Shown here piece by piece: positions 9,822 through 19,380 of a stretch of DNA of 24,974 nt. This stretch comes from Polymyxa betae (taxonomy: Eukaryota; Endomyxa; Phytomyxea; Plasmodiophorida; Plasmodiophoridae): assembly GCA_003693705.1 (NCBI GenBank), contig RBZT01000704.1, positions 1 to 24,974 of the forward strand, given 5' to 3'. The position numbers and the translations under genes were made by a program. The number at the start of each line of letters is the position of its first letter. Position 1 is the first letter of the stretch. Under the pieces are notes generated by a model. The model was given only the letters and a program-made list of their open reading frames with translations, did no database searches and was not told the origin of the DNA.

Positions 9822-11599
9822 TTACCCGAATGGCTCCGTTAATGGCAAAATTTCAGTCTTTTCTGGTGCGTGTTGAATTTGCAGATGGAAGCGAGGCGGA
9901 TCTTGAAGCAATTTTGGCAGCCAATATTCGATCTTCAGTTCGGACAGAAACGTGATCATGTCCGCCACGCAGCGATGCAGACGGTAGTCATCGAGAGCAC
10001 GAACAGATTCGAAGGCGTCGAGGGGCAGATTGCGACGAACATCGTCAGCAAGAGCGGATCGGGTCGGGTTCGGGATGCTGAACGCGTCGGCCAAAAGGGG
10101 AAGATGAGTGATAACGGTTGCGTTAATAGCAAATCGTTCATGATGGTCAACAAGGTCGTTGGCAACGATCGAGCGATGGAGAGGTAAACAGGTGTGGTCG
10201 TACTGCCTGATCCTGGCTTCATCCCGACCGAGAGCCAGGCGTTGGGAGGCGATCAGGCTGGCCCCCCAGCGACTTCCGGATTGCAAATGTTGGTTCAGGA
10301 TAGAAGCCCATGGTTGACCGAGCCCATTCTGATTGAGGTTAGCAACGAACCGCTCGGCAACACCTTTCGAATAATCCAGGCAGTGCCGCTGTAAAAATTA
10401 ATGAGAACACAGATAGAGGACGGAGCCCTCAAAAATCCAGTTTAAATTACAGTATGATTAGCAAGAAGAATCAAGAGCTCAGAAGACAAACGCAAAATTG
10501 AAATTATTCGACAAATTACTGGAAATCCTCGAATAAAAAAGAAACTTAAAAAATGCAACGAGTAATTCTTTCGAAAAAGAAACATCGAAAATCTCTTACC
10601 TTAATTGGCGACCAGAGGAGGCACTTTGATAAGAAGTTGCTAATGTGTTGAGTACCGAAGAGACTTACGAGAATACGAGCGAGTTTGTAGGATTGCATCG
10701 GCGATAAAGTTCGGAGCCAGTTGATGCCGAAAAGCTTCATCAAAGGTGGCGGTTCGCCGAACCGAATATGAACAAAATCGACACGCAGAAGGCGATTTCG
10801 TATCGAAATCGGAAGAAGAGGCCCATCCAGCGAATCGTCATTGATATCATTCAGAATCGATTCGGAAAATTCAGGTAGATGATTGCCGTTGATGATAGAC
10901 TGGAATAGAAGAATGGCATCGTGCTTGGCCTGGTTTTTAGTTACGAGATGATGTCGTTTGAGTTCGTCCAAGATGGAGTTATCGTTCGGAGTCAGATACC
11001 ACATTTTGACGAGATCGTGAAAAACATCTTGCAAGGTACGATCTCCGAAAACGAAACGAATGAAAGCTGAAACTAGAGCATCACTGTTAAATTCGGAAAT
11101 GGGATTAATAAAGCATTCAAGGAGAAATTGAAGCTAAAAACAAACAGCTAACGATACCGGGTGATTTTTTGTACATAAAAGTCGATCGAAATGCGAAAAG
11201 CCAAATTACGGGAATCTTCCTGAACTTGTTTCTTCAGATCAGGAAATATCATCGACGCCAGTTTGGTCGTATTGAAACGTAGCAGAAATGTTTCAGCGAT
11301 CGTGACCGGTGTAGTATTGTAGACGATTTTGCATTTATCGCCCTGAACATCAACAGCAACGACATTCCGATTCGAAGCGCTTAGTGCCATTTCAATATCA
11401 TCTCTCGGTTCACGAACACGTTTGCAAATGTCATGCAGAGCCGCGTTTCGACATCGAATCCAATGGCGAACCCGGTTGACGACTGATGAATCTGCAGCAG
11501 ATCCGGTCGCGCCTTGTCGGAGCCCAGTTGTAACAGATGAAAGCGATGGCACTCGCAGACGCCAATGACCACGACGCCTATGAGCAGTAGACTAACCAT
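9822..11599 (-). CDS. Probable secreted protein of unknown family, three exons, one 1-nt frameshift
   Basis: Start ATG at 11597-11599 opens a signal peptide (MVSLLLIGVVVIGVCEC). Exon 1 is 11599-11175, exon 2 11133-10600 and exon 3 10388-9822. Intron 1 is 41 nt (GTACAA...TTTTTAG) and intron 2 is 211 nt (GTAAGA...TTACAG). Both junctions are phase 0. The protein is continuous at 508 aa except for one missing base near 11400-11408, where the frame moves from FANVFVNRE to DDIEMALSASNRN. With that base counted, every exon phase agrees, so this is either a recent inactivating deletion or an indel error. After the signal peptide the protein looks globular and helix-rich (LQDVFHDLVKMWYLTP, NWLRTLSPMQSYKLARILV, RFAINATVITHLPLLADAF) with no transmembrane segment. 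I do not recognise a domain. Secretion is inferred; a role in host interaction would be speculation. Confidence 0.7.
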
Positions 11600-11680
11600 A
11601 GAGGCAATGTTGGAAGGTGGAATGGCGTTATGACTGATTTACGCTATGCGAAACCAAGAGGGCTGCGACATGCCACTGGG

Positions 11681-11698
11681 AAACCCTAGAACCCTACT
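11681..11698 (-). promoter_or_regulatory. Telo-box-like motif upstream of the secreted-protein gene
   Basis: On the minus strand this reads TAGGGTTCTAGGGTTT, two degenerate telomere-type units starting 82 bp upstream of the ATG at 11599. In plants AAACCCTAA telo-boxes are promoter or 5'-UTR elements. A similar role here is inference from position only. Confidence 0.35.
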
Positions 11699-12117
11699 CG
11701 CACAGGGCAGTTCAGAGTGATCCAGCTTCTTACACTGCCAGAATTACATCGAAATATAATATGAGCTGTAGACAAGGTTTTGAAGAATATCGTGGAGGCC
11801 TGCTTAATGATTCAAGGGAGAGGATTGCTGCAAATATAGGTGACAGCGATTGTGACCTTGAGCGGAGCTCTTCAATTAGGTTCTTGCTCATGAATCACTG
11901 CATTAATCAAACATCATAGGCTGCTGAATTGACAGTATGGGATTGTCGCTGCAAGTGAGAAGCTGCTCGGGCTTCTGGGGTACTGTAATCGCAAATTAGC
12001 CAACAATTTGCTCAGGAAGATTGAAGTGATATCCTGTAAAAAGGCCATATTAAAAGCGGAGCAGAATAGCTTCAAGAAATGAACATGCTCTTGTATGAAA
12101 GAAATTTCAAGAGCAAT

Positions 12118-12140
12118 AAACCCTAAAGGGTTAGGTTTTA
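12118..12140. repeat. Palindromic telomere-like repeat
   Basis: AAACCCTAAAGGGTTAGG followed by TTTTA brings two telomere-type units together head to head. No gene start lies nearby. Confidence 0.6.
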
Positions 12141-12632
12141 AGATGGTCTCACATCGATTTCGAAACGATGGTTCTGTTTGTATTGGAATTGACATCGGCT
12201 TGAGTGAATAAATAGTTTCTCTGTTAGATCTATTGCTGATGGTTCCCTTCTAAGAGAATAGCATTTGAGGGGAAATATGCGATAAGCTATCAAAACTCGC
12301 ATTCTGTGTTGATAAAGAGGTTTCTCTACCTGCTTTTATAAAACCAGCCTTATCCCGGAGCAAAGAGCAAATTCAACAAATGTCGCTTCGAGGAAAATTC
12401 GGCTTCTTCCTGTAAACATCCCAAGCACACGCTGCTTTCTCTCTGTCGCACAACTTCTGAACAAGAGCCAAAACAAGTGAGCTCTCGCGAATAAATATTT
12501 AGGCCATTTTTCGAGTTTACTAGACCTGCCTGGTCTAAAGAGATTTCAGTAAAGCTAAAACAACAGCTATTCCAATTTAGAAGGGGAGAAAATGTTAATA
12601 AATAAAGGTGCATTACAAAGTAATTATCACAA

Positions 12633-14828
12633 TCAAGGAAAATTTCCCGAAAAATGCCATCGAAGCAGAGAACCTGTTCCTGCAAGTGCAAGAACTACCG
12701 GTACAGGGGCCTTGGAATATTCTAGCAGCATGAAGGATACAGCAGTGATGGCAACCAGACCAGGATACGCTCCGACAGACGTTCCGAAAGGACTGCCAAC
12801 GACAGCCTTCTCCCAGAGTATATAGACAGCAGCAAACATGAAACCGACCGCCACAGAATTAAAGCCCTGAAAACAGTCGTTAAATGAATCTCAACTGTCC
12901 TTGACAAATTGGAAGTGAAGAATTGAAAAAATATCAATAAACAAAGAGAAAGGGCTGTTGAAGAAGCTGGCATAATCGGTAAAGGAAGACAAGCGTAATA
13001 ACTAAAGATTTGCACGAGTGTGAATAAACGATCAGAAAAACGAGGTTGAAAGTCACAGCATAAGCGTGAAGCGTACCTTGAAGAGAACTTCAATGGGTTT
13101 GTGATGACGATGAGCCCTCCAAAGAGGCAAAACGCCAGCTTTGATAGTTAATCCGGGCAGAAAGATGCCGATCCAGGCTAGCAGTGCTCCAAAAGCACTT
13201 GTCCATGGACTTGATCTTAGTGCTAATGCACCACAGAAGGCAGCAAAATTGAAGTTTGGGCCTAAAGCAGAACAATTCAATAATGCTGCTGACAGCAAAG
13301 CCAGCTAGAGTAAAAATCAGAGCTTGATGTATTCAATATTCGATAAACATTAAGACTAAATAGCAAAAGAAACCAGCAAGTAGAACCAAGAAAATCCATA
13401 GTAAAAGAAGTGAAATATTATAGAAAGCCCCAATCTATCGGGGACTAAGGAAAGCGAGGAGAAAATGAAAGCGTACAAAAAAATGAAAGCGTAGATAACA
13501 ACGTTGACAAACGGAAAAACGATAAAGATTTGTTTGCTCGAGAAAAGTAGATAGTCATCCGTCTGCATTTCATTACCTGGCATGCAGTTGATGACGGCCA
13601 AGCCAAGCAGGAATTCAGAGCTTGACATCCATCCGGTCGCGACTACATAGGAGTACAGCATAGGAACCACAACTGGACCGCCCCCTATGCTTTCTTATTA
13701 CAAAAAAAAGTGAAATTGAACACGATGAAGGAATACCGAATATGAGAGCGCCGACCAAGAAGAAAGTCGCCGATAAACGAACGTAGATGCCTGCCTGATC
13801 CCAAGTCCTAATCCAGGCACAAACGAATGTTGTCAAAATTGTAGTGACGAGAAAAATCAGGCCAGTACGTCGAGAATACGTCAGAAAAACAAGCTCGTCG
13901 CTTTTCAGCCCGGTTTCAACAGATTCCATATCGTGATCAATAGCCACGTTTGGGGTTTCGACATTGGTGGCATAGCAAAGCTGATAACGATGAAGAGCGA
14001 AGCTGAGGGCGCCGCCTAGAGCCAGAATGAGCGGGATGAGCCAGATCTTGGCTGGGAACAAGATCAGGGCGCATGCAGAGCCGGTGGCGATCATGCGGCT
14101 GGGATTATCGACCAAGATCTTGCTACCGAGCTTGAGAGCAGCGATGGCGACCAGAGCTACTGCCACACACGACAGCCCATTTTCGATTTGAAGCAAAGGG
14201 GAAGGGATGGATTCTGACCCAAAACGGCTCAGCGAATACCCTATCGATCCCATAACAATCGCCCCGGGGATACTAAACACAGAATAAGATGCATTTGTCA
14301 AAGCTGCAAAAACACAAAGCCATTTGGAAAAAAACAAGTAAATGAATATTGCAAAGATAACGAAATTGAAATTTCTTAAAAAAAATCAATAGAAATCCAA
14401 CGTTAAAAACTCTTTGCCTTAACAAACTACAAACCTCCAGACTAAGAATGCTAGAATAGCAGCAAGGGGTCCAGCTCGGATCAAAGCAACCGTAAAGGCA
14501 AGCTGGGTGCTGGCCGGCCCAGGAAGAGCATTCGATATGGCCAGCAATTCGGTGAAGAGTCGTTCGGAGAGCCATCGCTTTCTCGATACGAAGCGCTCGA
14601 ACATCAACCCGATATGAGCCTGCAAACGAAAAATGGGAGCTAAGGACGCAGACTATCAAAAGGCTAACCTGGGGTCCTCCTGAGTCATCAGAGATTAATA
14701 AGCAGAGAAGCCTGTCAGCCAAAGTTTTCCGAACCGAATGCAATGAAAGGCAGAGGCAGATAAGCCCGAACCGTTTCCTGGATAGAGATCGGCCGACCGC
14801 TCAGTAGCGGCTCAACTTGATCGGACAT
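12633..14828 (-). CDS. Chromate ion transporter (CHR family), seven exons
   Basis: This is a membrane transporter of the CHR/ChrA family, whose members export chromate or related oxyanions. Exons: 14828-14735, 14679-14669 (11 nt), 14619-14435, 14272-13737, 13684-13577, 13261-13077, 12866-12633. Introns are 55, 49, 162, 52, 315 and 210 nt, all GT...AG, with phases agreeing to 1353 nt (450 aa). Both halves of the duplicated CHR fold are present. The first has AFGGPQAHIGLM, FVSRKRWLSE, NALPGPASTQLAF and WSIPGAIVM. The second has GALIFGGGPVVVPML, GWMSSSEFLLGLAV, CMPGPNFNFAAFCGAL, GIFLPGL, and a last hydrophobic stretch near VSFMLLEYSKAPVP. The length is normal for a two-domain CHR protein. The family occurs in bacteria, fungi, algae and some protists. 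No break was found; it looks functional. Actual substrate (chromate, sulfate-like or other) is unknown. Confidence 0.93.
14669..14679 (-). other. 11-nt micro-exon of the chromate transporter
   Basis: GAGGACCCCAG supplies the second base onward of a Gly codon, then Gly-Pro-Gln. That completes the family's FGGPxAH motif between exon 1 (...FIAF+g) and exon 3 (AHIGLM). It is flanked by a 55-nt intron ending CTCAG and a 49-nt intron starting GTTAGC. Without it the frame hits TGA directly after exon 1. Confidence 0.9.
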
Positions 14829-14875
14829 GGCGACAATCGCACTATGACCTGAAACACCAATAATGTTTTGACTGC

Positions 14876-14894
14876 AAACCCTACCTTATATAAG
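14876..14894 (-). promoter_or_regulatory. TATA-like plus telo-box-like element upstream of the chromate transporter
   Basis: On the minus strand CTTATATAAGG is followed at once by TAGGGTTT. The element lies 48-66 bp upstream of the ATG at 14828. A TATA-like box at that distance would place transcription start close to the ATG, in keeping with short leaders. This is positional inference. Confidence 0.4.
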
Positions 14895-15490
14895 ACGGGT
14901 TTTCACAGCCTGGTTTGAAAAGTCGAAAATGACCGTCAGTCAATGTTACTACTATAATTTCTCCAATCTCATTTATGCTAATTCGCAGACGGCCATTTTA
15001 CACAGAACACAGATTTTCAGACAGAGGGCATACATGAAGGAATCTTGTGGATTTTTTGAGAATATTCTCTCAATATTGGCGATGTTATAAATTATGTCGC
15101 TGAGTTGATTGCCTCCATTAATGGATTAGTCATCAGCATCGCAACCAAGAAATCCATCCCGACCGGCTGCGCAGCAGAAACAGGAAGGCTTTGCTGGGCT
15201 GCATAACGATGAATGCTGGAACGAGACGCTCTTACAAGCTAGGAGACGAACCTAGACAGAAGAAACTGTTTCAAATACGAGGAAGAATAGATTCTTTTGG
15301 AGTTAAGAATAGTCAAGTCATTTGAATCACGAAGTGGCCTCACATTCTAATTTCCAAATCTACCTAGCTTTCACCTTCCGAAAACGCCCAGTATTTACAT
15401 CATAGGAGCTCTAGGAAGCATGATTATCATTTAGCCCAAAGCTTTCCAAGACAAGACGTTGATAATACCGATGGCAGTTTATAAGATTAA
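14895..15490. other. Intergenic, no recognised gene
   Basis: This holds the upstream region of the transporter and the 3' flank of the next minus-strand gene. Small plus-strand frames (for example the ATG near 15209) have no support. Confidence 0.45.
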
Positions 15491-17042
15491 TTAATTACTT
15501 TTTTCGCCTCGATCGTGCTCAGACTGAGATAGGGCTTCCCTGAAACTGACGCGAACAGCCTCTTCATCCCACCATCGGAATGGCTCTCTAATGACATTGT
15601 ACAAATCCCTTGACAATTCGGTTCCGGATTGGACGAGTACGAAATCTATGGCTTTCTCGATCGCAAGACGCCATTTGCCCGTGACGTAAATGATGTTATT
15701 CAGCATCATTGTGGTAAAAACGGAGGCAATGAAATCTTTGCGACGAAGGATCAATGCGTGACAATCATTCGAGCGGTAGTGGCGGTACTTGTCAGCAACC
15801 GCTCTGACAGCAAAGGCCTGCCGTTTCACAAAATCGGAAAGCGACTTCTTAGCAATCTCCAAAGAACGAGCCATGGCGTTGGAAATGGCATCATTCTTAG
15901 CAATCTCCGTAGAGCGAGCAATGGCATCGGAAGCGGCATCTTTGGTAAACGACTCCCATGTAAGTAAAGGCAAAACAATCTTGTCAATAGAGGATAGCTG
16001 CAGATCTGATATGCAATAAGTGAGATAGAAGAGGCAGAGAAGTGCCGTCGTGACAATAACCGCCAAACGACAGAAACAAATATGAAGTTAAAGAGAACTG
16101 ATAAAATCCAGCACGGATAAGCAAGCATTATCAAAAATAGAAAAAAAATAGCGAAACGTACAACTGTGAAAATATAACCAACCTGAGCGCTTTGAAAGCT
16201 TTCGAAAACCTTCAATAACTTTGCTAACTTCACGTAGCAGCGTTTGACATGATGTGTCGAACCGCTTCAGATAGTCAGCATGCAAGATCAGCTTCTGATT
16301 TTCCACGCCATCGGATTTAAATAATCGGATATCCGATTCAGTTTGATTCAGAAACGTTTTCATTCTCTGCTTCAGAGCAAACACTTGCTTATCGAGGACT
16401 TCCCAAATCATAGCAAACGGAATCGCTTTCTCGCTGAGAAAAGCATCCGTAGCGACATCGTCATGCTTGGTCAATCTACGAACTTGCTCGGCAGATTGTC
16501 GAACACAGCTGACCAAAGCATCCTTGACAATTGTCTTTATATGGGTCTGGCGCTCCAGTAACCGCTCTTGGACCAGATCAAAGATAATCCGGCATTGTCT
16601 GATGGCCTGATCCGGGTTATACTGACCAGGATGTTTCTGAATGTCCAGCAAAATCGCAGCCATTGCTGATTTGAAGTCCTCAGCTTCGGTTTCCAGATGA
16701 GGGTAGATGGCTAGGCGCTTGAGGATTAGGGAATCTTTAAGGAGCGTGAAACCTCGAACGTCACCATTGGCGATGTTTTTGAGCGCAGCCGACGTCAGGA
16801 ATGCGCCCAACAGGGCAATCCGATTTTCTAGGCAGATTTTCATCAAATCTTGTTCAAAAACGAATAGAGACGTGGCGCTATCGGGCACCACAGGAGGCAG
16901 CTTGCGAGCGACAGGACGAAATGTACGGCAGAGGTAAGATGGGTTTGAAGATAAACCTTGAAGCGGAGCTAGAAACAAGTTAGCAAAAAATTTCTAGCAA
17001 CTCCATGACAAAACGTATAAAATTTTTAGACGTCATGGCCAT
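15491..17042 (-). CDS. Unknown helical protein, about 442 aa, three exons
   Basis: The large central exon (16968-16183, minus) is open and strongly helical, with basic/acidic heptad-like runs (QDLMKICLENRIALLGAFL, LVQERLLERQTHIKTIVKDA, LDKQVFALKQRMKTFLNQ). Splicing CAG|GTTGGT to ATATCAG (intron 16182-16006, 177 nt, phase 1) joins KRS to DLQLSSIDKIVLPLL in exon 3 (16005-15491, stop TAA). Exon 3 contains a near-duplicate of about 15 residues (ASDAIARSTEIAKN / AISNAMARSLEIAKK) and ends in a charged tail. A short first exon 17042-17015 (ATG GCC ATG ACG...) with a 46-nt intron keeps phase and gives exactly 443 codons. This start is the least certain part. A hydrophobic stretch in the 177-nt intron (frame of VIVTTALLCLFYLTYC) could be coding if another acceptor is used. 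Family not recognised; no convincing signal peptide. Confidence 0.7.
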
Positions 17043-17684
17043 CACTTTCACTTCCTTTAACAAGGAAATGTTAGCAACATTAGCGACGAAAGGAAAAGTA
17101 GACTTCTAAAAGAGATACTATACAAACTTGGAAGAGTAGACTTTTACATTAAAAATTTTGGAACGAGACAAGATGGAAAAACCTCAATGAAAATTGCAAA
17201 GGAAATCAGTCAATCCGTGAGAAAAATCTTAAAGAACCCAAAAACGTAAAAACTTGTGGGAAAAAGCGAAGAAGAAAGAAATTGATGAGATTTACTTGAA
17301 GTTGCTTCATCGTCATTTTGCGCTAAACGGGCGCCTTCGCGTTGCAACTGATCTGAATCAGATTAGCCATACAATACTACAAGCAGAGAACGCGCTGTTT
17401 ACTTGTCGACAGCTGAGCTGTGGTTGATTGCGTGTCACAAGACATCAGGAGCATTTCTGAGTGAGATTGTCAGCATAACGTCAAAAGAAAAGCGTAGACC
17501 AACCTCGATGAATGGAGTTCTTTAAAGAATTTTCTCCAATCGACGATGCAGGAAGCTCAGGACTACGGCATACAATCCTCTCGTTACTGGAGACATATCT
17601 CAAACTGCTGAATTCTCCTGAATCACATCGAGCTTGTATGCCTTCATTAGGGGAGTAGAAACAATTGAAGTCCTGACAAGAATG
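17043..17684. other. Intergenic, no recognised gene
   Basis: AT-rich sequence between two minus-strand genes. It should include the promoter of 15491-17042 and the terminator of 17685-18912. No open frame of note. Confidence 0.45.
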
Positions 17685-18912
17685 TCAAAACAAGAAACAA
17701 GACAATGAAGAACATGATACGTTTGACATGGTTGGGAATGTATCTTGGCGTTCGGAGCTATCAGTCATCGAATCATCAGAAAGGCAGTTACCAGCGAGGA
17801 GCTCTTCTGCAATTCGAAGTTTTGTGAATCGGGTGGCCATCTTGGTGACATGATGGTGGACGATCTGAGGATCATCAGGGTGGACGGGCTTCTGATCGTC
17901 AGGGTGAACGGGCTTCTGATCGTCAGGGTGAACGGGCTTCTGATCGTCAGGGTGAACGGGCTTCTGATCGTCAGGGTGGACGGGCTTATTTTTTGGTTCA
18001 CTGGACTTAGCATCTGCAGGATCATCGGCTGTTGCTAACAACTCTGCTGCTGACACATCGTCACATCTCAGCAACAATCTTCCAATCGGAGGTAAGCCAT
18101 TGGGCCTTGCAGGCGGCAGAGTCGATGCCACAGCGTTTATCGGCGTCTTCTCGACTCGGGGTAAGAGAGGCCGCATAGAGCTACCCACGTTGCCTCTGAA
18201 AATGTACAGTAAACGACTCATATGAATGCAAGTTGGATATCTCATACGGTGTCACGTTGCCTCTGAAAATGTACAGTAAACGACTCATATGAATGCAAGT
18301 TGGATATCTCATACGGTGTAGGAGTTCTAGAAACATTTTCGTTAGAATCGGTAATACCAGGTCGAAACGGGTTTGTGGAAACATGTTGTAGTCGGAGGTG
18401 GATGGAGAAGACCAGTCGAACGGATTTGATTTGATATTCTGGCCAATATTCGATGCAACGGAATACTCTGCAGGAAAACAATCAGAGAAGCAACATGAGC
18501 TATGAAGATGGACGTTACGAGACAGTGTTCGACTGCCAGGGGCATCAGATCTGTCGGTCATAGAATGATCAGATACAGCTGCTAAAATCGACTTAGAGCG
18601 GTTAGTATAGCTTATATGGGAAGCATAAATACCTGATTGTTGCCGATGATCGCTGAAAATATCGCTTGGGTTAAAAGTGAGAAGCCGATCTATAGCTGTT
18701 TTACAAAAATGGAAAGCGACCAGCAAAGTCCCTTACAACCTGTTGAGAAGTCACTGTCATTCTGCGAGTCGCTGGCGGAGAGTTCGTCGCCGCCTAATAC
18801 AGAGCTCTAGCAGCAATGGGATTAGACAGCCGCCTATGTTGCATTGGAGTCTAGTCACCTTAGATAGGAGCACGAGCAAAGGCGCCAGCAGCCAAAGAGC
18901 AGAGCTAGTCAT
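17685..18912 (-). CDS. Secreted, disordered repeat protein (KPVHPDDQ x5), six exons, one 1-nt frameshift
   Basis: ATG at 18910-18912 encodes a signal peptide MTSSALWLLAPLLVLLSK that fills exon 1. Exons: 18912-18859, 18806-18740, 18695-18633, 18581-18315, 18262-18248 (15 nt) and 18195-17685. Introns are 52, 44, 51, 52 and 52 nt; intron 3 has a consensus branch site TACTAAC. Frames agree throughout and give 326 codons if one base is restored near 18368-18375, where the reading moves from NMFPQTRF to RPGITDSNENV next to a TTT run. The mature protein is Ser/Asp/Pro-rich and disordered (SASDSQNDSDFSTAIDRLL, SSPSTSDYNMFPQ). Five tandem KPVHPDDQ octads follow, then a C-terminal tail (MATRFTKLRIAEELLAG). 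I recognise no family. A small secreted repeat protein in a microbial parasite would be an effector candidate, which is inference only. Confidence 0.72.
17868..17987 (-). repeat. 24-bp tandem repeat (five units) encoding KPVHPDDQ
   Basis: Five nearly identical 24-bp units lie within the last exon of 17685-18912. The unit length is a whole number of codons, so copy number can change without shifting frame. The last octad ends in P instead of Q. Confidence 0.92.
18186..18319 (-). repeat. 67-bp tandem duplication = one 52-nt intron plus 15 nt of exon
   Basis: 18186-18252 and 18253-18319 are two identical 67-bp copies. On the minus strand each holds an entire intron, GTATGAG...CATTTTCAG (52 nt), next to AGGCAACGTG. 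The duplication leaves a 15-nt segment (18262-18248) between two identical introns. Both junctions are phase 2, so it inserts five in-frame residues (G-N-V-T-P) and keeps the gene open. Confidence 0.9.
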
Positions 18913-19082
18913 ACAGATAGCGAGGCGACGATGCAGCGGACTGGGTCTTCTTTGGGACGCCGAATAGACAATTAATAAGACACTCGAACGAAAGTTTGAA
19001 ATTTGATGGAGATGGCATCTTGGGTGACCCGAAAACTCATCAATCACAATGGATTGATCCGAAATTTTTTGCGACTGTCTTC
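18913..19082. other. Upstream flank of the secreted repeat-protein gene
   Basis: No gene. A TATA-like AT stretch (TTATTAATTG on the minus strand, about 18970-18980) lies roughly 60 bp upstream of the ATG and could belong to its promoter. Confidence 0.3.
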
Positions 19083-19380
19083 AATGAAATTTCACAGCAG
19101 ATGTTTTAAATACTTCGCACCAAAACTCGTTGAAATTTCAATACGGATGCTTTAATGCTCTCAAAAGCTCTTTAAAATTTCACAGCGGATGTTTTACTGT
19201 CCACCAAAACTCGTTGAAATTTCACTACGGCTGTTCTACTTCTCACCAAAAACTCGTAGAAATTTCACAGCGGATGCTTTAATGCTCTCAAAGCTCGTTA
19301 AAATTTCACAACGGATGTTTTACTGTCCACCAAAACTCGTTGAAATTTCACTACGGATGTTTTACTGCTCACCAAAACAC
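19083..19380. repeat. 42-bp tandem repeat, seven units, with a three-unit higher-order period
   Basis: Seven units of about 42 bp share the core GAAATTTCAC..CGGATG followed by CCAAAACTC. Units 2-4 (from 19129) and 5-7 (from 19256) match in order: both first members read TTTAATGCTCTCAAA, both second members TTTTACTGTCCACC and both third members CACTACGG. The array therefore evolved by duplication of a trimer of about 127 bp. A plus-strand frame (19189-19404) stays open across part of it because 42 is a multiple of 3, but other units carry stops. Confidence 0.88.

Larger units (their letters stand above)
11600..12632. other. Intergenic region with telomere-like motifs, no recognised gene
   Basis: This should hold the promoter of the minus-strand gene 9822-11599 and the 3' end of the chromate transporter. 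No frame carries recognisable motifs (11914-12195 minus is open for 93 codons but unsupported). A near-palindromic telomere-like run lies at 12118-12140. Confidence 0.45.

Noticed and set aside
12350-12691. 113-codon minus-strand frame at the 3' end of the chromate transporter
   Set aside because: It overlaps the last CHR exon in another frame and has no motif.
14273-14743. 156-codon minus-strand frame overlapping the chromate transporter
   Set aside because: It reads across introns in the wrong frame. The spliced CHR protein explains the region.
15826-16233. Minus-strand 135-codon frame with hydrophobic start overlapping the helical gene
   Set aside because: It is the off-frame reading of exon 3 and the 177-nt intron. 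The phase-consistent splice gives a better protein. Kept only as an alternative acceptor possibility.
17868-17987. Regular 24-bp repeats resembling a CRISPR array
   Set aside because: The units are contiguous with no unique spacers, lie in a eukaryotic coding frame and encode an octapeptide.
19083-19380. 42-bp repeats as a CRISPR array or as a coding repeat
   Set aside because: There are no spacers. Frames on both strands hit stops in several units, so neither reading is supported.
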